From Betaproteobacteria bacterium (GTDB taxonomy: Bacteria > Pseudomonadota > Gammaproteobacteria > Burkholderiales > Burkholderiaceae_C), in the NCBI GenBank assembly GCA_016716535.1, contig JADJWD010000002.1, positions 682,001-746,000 on the forward strand: a stretch of DNA of 64,000 nt, read 5' to 3'. Under the pieces are notes generated by a model, which saw nothing but the letters and a program-made list of their open reading frames with translations, was not told the origin of the DNA and made no database searches. Below are positions 10,853 through 19,986 of the stretch, piece by piece. Position 1 is the stretch's first letter. The number at the start of each line of letters is the position of its first letter. The position numbers and the translations under genes are program-made.

Positions 10853-12055
10853 ATGGCGTTGAAGCCGCTGCACGGCGTGCGCGTCCTCGACTTGACGAAC
10901 GTGCTCGCCGGCCCGTTCGCCTGCCACCAGCTCGCGCACCTGGGCGCCGACGTCATCAAGGTCGAGGCGCGCGGCAGCGGCGATCTCGCGCGCCAGCTCG
11001 GCGCCGACGCGGCGCTGAATCGCTCGCTGATGGGCGTGTCGTTCCTGGCGCAGAACGCCGGCAAGCGTTCGATCACGCTGGACCTGAAGAGCACGAAAGG
11101 CAGGGCCGTCTTCCGCCGCCTCGTGCAAACGGCCGACGTGCTGGTGGAGAACTTCCGCCCGGGGGTGATGCAGCGCCTGGGCCTGGGCCACGCCGAGCTG
11201 ATGGAGGACAACCCGCGGCTCGTCTACTGCGCGATCTCGGGCTTCGGCCAGGACGGGCCGTTGCGCGACCTGCCGGCCTATGACCAGATCATCCAGGGCA
11301 TGTCGGGGATCATGAGCATCACCGGCGCGCCGGAGAACGCGCCTTACCGAGTCGGCTACCCGGTGGCCGACACGATCGGCGGGCTCACTGCGGCGCTCGC
11401 GGTGTCGGCCGCGCTGGCCGACCGCGAGCGCACCGAGGGTGTCTTCATCGACGTGTCGATGCTCGAAGCGGCGATGGCGACGATGGGCTGGGCGGTGTCG
11501 AACCACCTGATCGCCGGCCGCGAGCCGCAGCCGCTGGGCAACGACAACGTCACCGCGAGTCCTTCGGGCACGTTTCGCACCGGCGGCGGACTGCTGAACA
11601 TCGCCGCCAACAAGCAGGAGCAGTTCGAGGCGCTGTGCCGCGTGCTCGGCCACGCCGAGTGGGCGCAGGACGCGCGCTTCGCCGAACGCCAGGCCCGGCT
11701 GCAGCATCGCGACGAGCTGCGCGTGTTGATCGAGCAGGCGATGGCCAGCGCATCGGCTGATCACTGGTGGGCGGCCCTGAACGAGGTTGGCGTGCCGGCC
11801 GGCCCGGTGTATACGGTGCGCGACGCGCTGGCGCATCCGCAGATCGAAAGGCGCGGCATGCTCGCGACGTTCGACAACGTGCCCGGTGTCGGCCGCGACA
11901 TCCGCGTCGTGCGCACCGGCATCAAGCTCGACGGCGAGGCGCCGGCGGTCGACACGCCGCCGCCGCTGTTGGGCGAACACACGCACGCGATCCTCGCCGA
12001 ACTCGGCTACGGCGACGACGAGATCGCGGCCTTGCAGCGCGAGGAGGTGACATGA
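10853..12055 (+). CDS. CaiB/BaiF (class III) CoA-transferase
   Basis: Family III CoA-transferases move CoA between acyl-CoA and a carboxylate through an aspartyl-CoA thioester intermediate. The 400 residues show the N-terminal Rossmann start (LHGVRVLDLTNVLAGPFACH), the LDLKS segment and the QGMSGIMSITGAPENAPYRV region. In PVADTIGG the Asp at about residue 173 matches the catalytic Asp169 of formyl-CoA transferase. It is translationally linked to tctA upstream and overlaps the downstream lyase-like gene by 4 bp (ATGA). From that context I infer activation of an imported tricarboxylate such as citrate or citramalate to its CoA ester. The sequence does not define the substrate. Confidence 0.87.
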   Translation: MALKPLHGVRVLDLTNVLAGPFACHQLAHLGADVIKVEARGSGDLARQLGADAALNRSLMGVSFLAQNAGKRSITLDLKSTKGRAVFRRLVQTADVLVENFRPGVMQRLGLGHAELMEDNPRLVYCAISGFGQDGPLRDLPAYDQIIQGMSGIMSITGAPENAPYRVGYPVADTIGGLTAALAVSAALADRERTEGVFIDVSMLEAAMATMGWAVSNHLIAGREPQPLGNDNVTASPSGTFRTGGGLLNIAANKQEQFEALCRVLGHAEWAQDARFAERQARLQHRDELRVLIEQAMASASADHWWAALNEVGVPAGPVYTVRDALAHPQIERRGMLATFDNVPGVGRDIRVVRTGIKLDGEAPAVDTPPPLLGEHTHAILAELGYGDDEIAALQREEVT

Positions 12056-12882
12056 CCGACAGCGTCCGCGATCTGCGCGCCAGCGACTGGTGGCGCACCT
12101 CGATCATCGAGATGAAGCCGGGCGTCATCCGCTACCGCGGCTATCCGATCGAGGAGCTGATCGGCCGCGTCAGCTTCGCGCAGATGATCTGGTTGATGAC
12201 GCGCGGCGAGCTGCCGAGCGAAGGCCAGGGCCGGCTGCTCGACGCCGCGTTGATGTCGGCGGTGGACCACGGCCCGCAGGCGCCGAGCATCGCGATCGCG
12301 CGCATGGCCGCGACCTGCGGCGTCGGCCTGAACAACGCGATCGCGTCGGCGGTCAACGTGCTCGGCGATGTGCACGGCGGCGCCGGCGAGCAGGCGGTGC
12401 AGATGTTCGAGTCGATCGCGGCGCGGATGGACGCCGGCGCGACGCTCGCCGATGCCGTCGAGGCCGGCCTCGACGAGGCGATCGCCACGCACGGCAAGTT
12501 CGTCTCGGGCTTCGGCCACCGCTTCCACCCGGTCGATCCGCGTGCGCCGCGGCTGCTGGAACTCGTCGACGCGGCGGCGCGCGAAGGCGTCGTCGGCGGC
12601 CGCTACGCCGCCATCGCGCGCGCGGTCGAGGCGGCGCTCGCGGCCCGCAAGGGCGGCCGGCGCATCCCGATGAACATCGACGGCGCGACGGCGGTGATCT
12701 ACGCCGAACTCGGCTTCCCGGCGCCGCTGGCGCGGGGCCTGTTCTGCCTGTCGCGTTCGGTCGGCATCCTCGCCCACGCCTGGGAACAAACCGGGCAGGG
12801 CGGCCGCAACAAGGGGCCGATGCCGCGCGAGGTCTTGTGGAGCTACGACGGGCCGGCGCTGCGGCCGGTGCCTTCGCGCTGA
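12052..12882 (+). CDS. short citrate-synthase-fold protein, probable citryl-CoA lyase type
   Basis: The 276 residues correspond to the catalytic part of citrate synthase (usually about 430). All three catalytic positions of that fold are present: His108 in GDVHGGAGEQ, a second His in SGFGHRFHPVDPRAP, and Asp210 in MNIDGATAVIYAELG. A C-terminal GGRNKGPMPREVLWSYDGP segment ends the protein. Short members of this family act as citryl-CoA lyases (citryl-CoA to acetyl-CoA plus oxaloacetate) rather than synthases. Placement directly after a CoA-transferase and TctCBA fits that role; this is inference. Citramalyl-CoA or a related ester is an equally open substrate. Its 3' end overlaps hemH, on the other strand, by 40 bp. 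Confidence 0.8.
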   Translation: MTDSVRDLRASDWWRTSIIEMKPGVIRYRGYPIEELIGRVSFAQMIWLMTRGELPSEGQGRLLDAALMSAVDHGPQAPSIAIARMAATCGVGLNNAIASAVNVLGDVHGGAGEQAVQMFESIAARMDAGATLADAVEAGLDEAIATHGKFVSGFGHRFHPVDPRAPRLLELVDAAAREGVVGGRYAAIARAVEAALAARKGGRRIPMNIDGATAVIYAELGFPAPLARGLFCLSRSVGILAHAWEQTGQGGRNKGPMPREVLWSYDGPALRPVPSR

Positions 12883-13985
12883 GGGCCGTTGACCGGTCTG
12901 TCGGGTCCGGTCGGCCAGCCCTGCAGCTGCGCAACGGCGAGATCGGCCAGCGCGGTGATGAAGCGCGGCGCGTCGTTCAGGCACGGCACGTAGCGGAAGT
13001 CGCGCCCGCCGCTTTCGATGAACGCATCCTTGGCTTCGACGGCGATCTCTTCCAGCGTCTCGAGGCAATCCGCGGTGAACCCCGGGCACATCACGTCGAC
13101 CGACTTCACGCCGGCGGCAGCGAGCTGCCGCAACGTCGGCTCGGTGTACGGCTCGAGCCAGCGCGCGCGGCCGAAGCGGCTCTGGAAGGTGACCTGCATC
13201 TGCCCGTCCGGCAGTTGCAGCCGCTCGGCAAGCAGCCGCGCCGTCTTCCGGCAGTGGCAGAAGTACGGGTCGCCGAGCGCGAGCGTGCGCGCCGGCATGC
13301 CGTGGAAGCTGAGCAGCAGGCGCTCGGCGCGGCCGTGGGCGCGCCAGTGCGCCTCGAGCGAGGCGGCGAGCGCCTCGATGTAGCCGGCGTCGTCGTGAAA
13401 CGCGTCGACGAAGCGCAGCGCCGGCACGCGGCGGGTCGCGGCCGCCCACTGCATGACCTTGTCGAACGCGCTGGCCGTCGTCGCCGCCGAGTACTGCGGG
13501 TACAGCGGCAGCACGAGCACGCGCGTCGCACCCGCGCGCACGAGCTCGTCGAGCACGGCCGGCAGCGCGGGCTCGCCGTAGCGCATCGCGTGCGCGACGA
13601 GGAGGTCGTGGCCCCGCTCGCGCAGCGCAGCGCCCACCGCCTCGGCCTGGCGCGCCGTCCACACCGCCAGCGGCGAGCCTTCGGGTTGCCAGATGCTCGC
13701 GTACTTGGCCGCCGAGCGCCGCGGCCGCGTGCGCAGGATCACGCCGTGCAACAGCGGCAGCCAGACGAGGCGCGGGATCTCGACGACGCGCGGGTCGGCG
13801 AGGAACTCGGCGAGGTAGCGGCGCGTCGCCGCGGTCGTCGGCGCAGAGGGGGTGCCGAGGTTGACGAGCAGCAGCGCGGTGCGCGCCGGCGGGACACGCG
13901 GATGCGTGCTCGGCGTACCCGGCGCGTCCGGCGCACGCTGCGCGCTTTGCGCGCCCGGCGCCTGCGCCCCACCCACCGCCGTCAC
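12843..13985 (-). CDS. hemH: ferrochelatase
   Basis: Inserts Fe2+ into protoporphyrin IX, the last step of protohaem synthesis. Motifs include LLLVNLGTPSAPT near the N-terminus, HAMRYGEPALPAVL, VLPLYPQYSAATTASAFD and the catalytic His in LLSFHGMP. The family C-terminal signature reads MCPGFTADCLETLEE. The likely start is a GTG at 13985 that overlaps the stop of the receiver gene (GTGA), giving 380 residues with a short Ala/Pro-rich N-terminal extension. No ATG lies between that point and the conserved LLLVNLGTP. The frame remains open further upstream, so the start is moderately certain. The C-terminal tail runs 40 bp into the convergent lyase gene. Confidence 0.93.
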   Translation of the reverse strand: MTAVGGAQAPGAQSAQRAPDAPGTPSTHPRVPPARTALLLVNLGTPSAPTTAATRRYLAEFLADPRVVEIPRLVWLPLLHGVILRTRPRRSAAKYASIWQPEGSPLAVWTARQAEAVGAALRERGHDLLVAHAMRYGEPALPAVLDELVRAGATRVLVLPLYPQYSAATTASAFDKVMQWAAATRRVPALRFVDAFHDDAGYIEALAASLEAHWRAHGRAERLLLSFHGMPARTLALGDPYFCHCRKTARLLAERLQLPDGQMQVTFQSRFGRARWLEPYTEPTLRQLAAAGVKSVDVMCPGFTADCLETLEEIAVEAKDAFIESGGRDFRYVPCLNDAPRFITALADLAVAQLQGWPTGPDRPVNGPQREGTGRSAGPS

Positions 13986-14347
13986 GCCGCGCCGCCGTGC
14001 CGGCGCAGCGCGTCCAGCACCTGCGGCACGTCCAGCGGCTTGTTCCAGCAAGCCTCGAAGCCGGCGGCCTCGGCGCGCTCGGCCATCGTCGACGGGTCGT
14101 CGGCCGAGCACAGGTAGGCCGGCACGCGGCGGCCGGCGCGCTGCCTCAACTGCGGGAGCAAGCTGAAGCCATCGCCGTCGGGCAGGTGCAGGTCGAGCAC
14201 GAAGAGGTCGGCGCCGTCGTCTTGCACCACTTGCAGCGCCTCGGCAGCCGAGCCCGCCGTTTCCACCGTCACGCCAGAGACGAGGCGGCAGACCTCGGCG
14301 AACAGCAGGCTGTTGACGCGGTCGTCGTCGACGTAGAGCACGCGCAT
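13982..14347 (-). CDS. stand-alone CheY-like receiver protein
   Basis: A 121-residue response-regulator receiver with no output domain. The acidic pair is in MRVLYVDDDRVNS, the phospho-acceptor Asp52 in LFVLDLHLPDGDGF, the switch position in YLCSADDPSTM and the conserved Lys in CWNKPLDVPQ. Such single-domain receivers act in phosphorelays or by protein contact. No kinase lies beside it, so the partner is unknown. It is followed, with a 4-bp overlap, by hemH, and an adenylate cyclase gene lies 60 bp upstream. A shared transcript is possible but a functional link to haem synthesis is not evident. Confidence 0.85.
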   Translation of the reverse strand: MRVLYVDDDRVNSLLFAEVCRLVSGVTVETAGSAAEALQVVQDDGADLFVLDLHLPDGDGFSLLPQLRQRAGRRVPAYLCSADDPSTMAERAEAAGFEACWNKPLDVPQVLDALRRHGGAA

Positions 14348-14407
14348 CGTCGGGCCGGGGCAAGAGTCAGGCGACAGGCAGGACCCGCAGGCAGCGCGGC
14401 GCGGGCC

Positions 14408-15364
14408 CTAGCGCGGATCGACGCCGAGCGACGCCTGCGTGTCGGCGAAGCGCAGCACGTCGAACTCGACTGCCGCGGCGCCGGGGTCGGTGGGCGGGCC
14501 GCCCAGGCCGATGGCGCCGCTGCCGTGCAGCGTGCAGGTGCCGCGGCGCAGGCTGACGATCTCGCCGTCGTTGAAGCGCACGAACGTGCCGTTGTAGCTG
14601 AGGTCGGTGAGTTGGAAGGCGCCGCCGTGCCAGTCGACACGCGCATGCGAGCGCGAGACACGCGAGTCGTCGACGCAGAAGGTGGCCTGCGGGCTGCGCC
14701 CCAGCACCACCGGCATCTGCTGGCTGGCGAAGACGCGCGCCAGGCTCGTCCAGGTCAGGCGCAGGCCGTCGGGCTCGAAGTCCTGCGCGACGCCGCTGAA
14801 CTGTGTCGGCTGGCCGTCGCCGGCGCGCCGCCGCCCGCCCATCACGAACACCTGCACCGGCTCGACGCGGCCGCGCAGCACGAGGCGGTCGAGGCTGCGA
14901 AAGCGCGCCCGCATCTCGAGCGACAGGTCCTGCATCACCTCGACGGTGATCAGCGTCTCGTTGTCGCCGGCGTGGTCCAGCAGCCGCGCGGCGACGTTGA
15001 CGGCGTCGCCGTAGCAGTCGCCGGCCATCTCGACGACCTCGCCGCGCGCCATCGCCACCTGAAGGCGCAGCGCGCGCAGGCCCGACGAGGCGCCGCGTTC
15101 GCTGCCGCGCGTGGCGATCGCGTCGAGCGTGTCGTGCATCTCGACGGCGGCTTCGAGCGCATCACGCGGGTCGTCGAAGACGGCCATCAGGCCGTCGCCG
15201 AGCGTCTTGATGACGGTGCCGCCGCGCGAGAGCACCGGCTGCCCGACGGCGTTGACGCAGTGCGTGACGACCGAAGTCGCCTCGGCGTTGCCCAGGCTCT
15301 CGAACAGCGCCGTGCTGCCGCGCAGGTCGGCAAAGAGAACGGTGCGTTCGGTGATCCGGGTCAC
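14408..15364 (-). CDS. class III adenylate cyclase with C-terminal FHA domain
   Basis: A soluble protein of 318 residues. Residues 1-180 form a class III cyclase homology domain. The metal-binding Asps are in VLFADLRGST and KTLGDGLMAVF. A Lys precedes the latter (TVIKTLGDG), and GDAVNVAARLL supplies the Asn-Arg pair of the transition state. The Lys/Asp pattern favours ATP, so cAMP is the expected product. From about residue 205 an FHA domain follows (VVLGRSPQATFCVDDSRVSR, then SHARVDW and LSYNGTFVRF), which binds phosphothreonine peptides. The architecture suggests cyclase activity tied to Ser/Thr phosphorylation; no kinase gene is present in this window. It lies 73 bp downstream of rpoD. Confidence 0.88.
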   Translation of the reverse strand: MTRITERTVLFADLRGSTALFESLGNAEATSVVTHCVNAVGQPVLSRGGTVIKTLGDGLMAVFDDPRDALEAAVEMHDTLDAIATRGSERGASSGLRALRLQVAMARGEVVEMAGDCYGDAVNVAARLLDHAGDNETLITVEVMQDLSLEMRARFRSLDRLVLRGRVEPVQVFVMGGRRRAGDGQPTQFSGVAQDFEPDGLRLTWTSLARVFASQQMPVVLGRSPQATFCVDDSRVSRSHARVDWHGGAFQLTDLSYNGTFVRFNDGEIVSLRRGTCTLHGSGAIGLGGPPTDPGAAAVEFDVLRFADTQASLGVDPR

Positions 15365-15437
15365 GGGGCAGGCGGGACGGCTGGCGCGATGTAACCGAGT
15401 TTACCGGGCGAGGCCGCGGCGCCTGACCCCCCAAGGA

Positions 15438-17795
<2,358 letters not shown>

Positions 17796-18065
17796 GCGGT
17801 TCCTTCGGGCTGAGCGTCGGTCAGCTCATTCGAGTGCGGGGGGCGGGCCCGAGGTTCCAATGCCGGGCGCGTCGCCATGCCCGCGGGCACGAGGCGCGCC
17901 GGGGCCGGTCGACGGACTGGAGGCAGGAAACCCGAGCCGGCAAGCTCGCGTGACAGGTTGGGAATGCAGCCCTTGCGGGTGAGGGTTGACCGGTGTGACC
18001 CTTGTCGAGGGTGGTCGGGGCCCGGAGGTGCTGCTGTCACTCTTGCCGCTGCGAAGAACGGCGGA

Positions 18066-19937
18066 TTATACCCGGCCGGCCTTGATCGCGGCCACCTGCT
18101 GGAGGATCTCGCGGACGCGGACCAGGTCCTCCGGACCCGGGCTGCCGGCGACGATGCTGTCGGCCTCCTGCCGCAGCACCGCCTCGAGCAGCACGAAGAG
18201 GATGCGGCGCAGTTCGTCGAAGCTGTGCGCCTCGTCGCCGAGGCCGGCGCGCACCCAGGCGCGCGCGGCGTCGGCCCAGGACTCGGCGGCCATCGCATCG
18301 TGCAACTGCGACCACGGCAGCGGCCCGTGCTCGACGATCTGCGTCTCGAGCCAGCGCACGACATCGCCATAAGGCGGCGCGAGCTGGTGCAACAGCTCGA
18401 GGTCGTCGTGCGAGAGCTTGTCCCACCAGTCGCTGTGCTGGAGCAACAGGCGCAGCGCCACGTCGGCTGGCCCGGCCGGGGCGACGCGGATCGAGCCCGG
18501 GCGCAGCAGACGCAGCGGCCCGCTTCGGCCACTCCGGCCCGTTGGATCGCCCGTTGCCGAGCCGCGTGCCGCACCGCGGCCGCCAACGCCCCACAGCCGC
18601 GCCAGGTCGGCTGTCTCGAGCCGCGACGCGGCGGCCAGTTCGGCCAGCAATTGCTGCTTCAGCACGCCCTCGGGCAGCGCCTGCCACAACAGCCGCGCCT
18701 GCGCGAGCAGGCGCGCGCGGCCTTCGGCCGTCTCGAGGTCGCAGCCTTCGCCGGCCTGCTCCTGCAACTGGCGCGACAGCGGCACGGCCGCGGCCACCGC
18801 GGCGCGGAAGGCCTCGGGCCCAAGTTCGCGCACGAAGCTGTCCGGGTCGTGCTCGGGCGGCAGGAAGAGGAACTTGACGCTGCGCAGGTCGGTCGCGTGC
18901 GGCAGCGAGGCTTCTAGTGCACGCGCCGCGGCGCGCTGGCCGGCGGCGTCGCCGTCGAAGGCGAAGACGACCGCGTCGGTGAAGCGGAAGAGCTTTTGCA
19001 CATGCTCGGCGGTGCAGGCGGTGCCGAGCGTCGCCACCGCGTTGGCAAAGCCGTGCTGCGCGAGCGCGACCACGTCCATGTAGCCCTCGACGACGAGCGC
19101 GTAGCCGGCCTCGCGCAGAGCCTGCCGCGCTTCGTACAGACCGTACAGCTCGCGCCCCTTGCTGAAGACCGGCGTCTCCGGCGAGTTCATGTACTTGGGC
19201 TTGCTCTCGTCGAGCACGCGGCCGCCGAAGCCGATGACCTCGCCGCCGACGCCGCGGATCGGGAACATGATGCGGTTGCGGAACCAGTCGTAGCGGCTGC
19301 GCTCGCCGCCGCCACCCCCACCGCCGCCAGCATCGCCTCCCGGCGTCTCGCCGTGCCCCGCCTCGTCGGCCTCGCGCACGCGCACGAGGCCGGCTTCCTC
19401 GAGCCGCGGGTCGTCGTACTGGCCGAACACGCCGGCGAGCGTGCGCGAGCCGGGCGGCGCGAAGCCGAGCCCGAAGCGTGCCGCGATCGCACCCGAAAGC
19501 CCCCGGCCCTTCAAGTACTCGATCGCGCGCGGGCTCGCCTTCAGTTGCGCCTTGTAGAACGCGGCTGCCTTGGCGAGCAACTCGCCCAGCGTCTGCCTTC
19601 GCTGGCGCAGCGTCGTCTGGCGCTCGCGTTCCTCGGGGCTGGCGTGCTCTTCGGGTACGACCATGTTGGCCGCCTGCGCCAGATCGCGCACCGCCTCGAC
19701 GAACGACAGCCCCAGGTGCTCGACGAGGAAGCGGATCGCGTCGCCGCCGGCGCCGCAGCCGAAGCAGTGATAGAAGCCCTTGGACGGCGTCACCGAGAAG
19801 CTGGGGCTCCTCTCGGCGTGGAAGGGGCACAGCCCCATCAGGTTGGCGCCGCTCTTCTTCAGCTCGACGTGGCGGCCGATCACCGCACCGATGTCGGTGC
19901 GCGAAAGCAGTTCGTCGATGAAGCCTTGCGGGATCAC
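18066..19937 (-). CDS. dnaG: DNA primase DnaG
   Basis: Synthesises RNA primers at the replication fork. The 623 residues begin MIPQGFIDELLSRTDIGAVI. The CHC2 zinc finger reads CPFHAERSPSFS then YHCFGCGAGGD. The RNA-polymerase core holds RNRIMFPIRGVGGEVIGFGG, and the TOPRIM domain has VVEGYMDVVALAQHG and FAFDGDAAGQRAA with its acidic residues. A C-terminal helicase-binding region of about 150 residues is preceded by a variable linker. A Gly-rich insertion (about residues 205-215, DAGGGGGGGGE) between the zinc and core regions is unusual but lies in a loop. A 270-bp spacer separates it from rpoD downstream. Confidence 0.96.
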   Translation of the reverse strand: MIPQGFIDELLSRTDIGAVIGRHVELKKSGANLMGLCPFHAERSPSFSVTPSKGFYHCFGCGAGGDAIRFLVEHLGLSFVEAVRDLAQAANMVVPEEHASPEERERQTTLRQRRQTLGELLAKAAAFYKAQLKASPRAIEYLKGRGLSGAIAARFGLGFAPPGSRTLAGVFGQYDDPRLEEAGLVRVREADEAGHGETPGGDAGGGGGGGGERSRYDWFRNRIMFPIRGVGGEVIGFGGRVLDESKPKYMNSPETPVFSKGRELYGLYEARQALREAGYALVVEGYMDVVALAQHGFANAVATLGTACTAEHVQKLFRFTDAVVFAFDGDAAGQRAAARALEASLPHATDLRSVKFLFLPPEHDPDSFVRELGPEAFRAAVAAAVPLSRQLQEQAGEGCDLETAEGRARLLAQARLLWQALPEGVLKQQLLAELAAASRLETADLARLWGVGGRGAARGSATGDPTGRSGRSGPLRLLRPGSIRVAPAGPADVALRLLLQHSDWWDKLSHDDLELLHQLAPPYGDVVRWLETQIVEHGPLPWSQLHDAMAAESWADAARAWVRAGLGDEAHSFDELRRILFVLLEAVLRQEADSIVAGSPGPEDLVRVREILQQVAAIKAGRV

Positions 19938-19986
19938 CGCGGCAGTGTAGGGCGCGGCCCCGGCGTGCCGGCCCGAGCGCAGCCGA

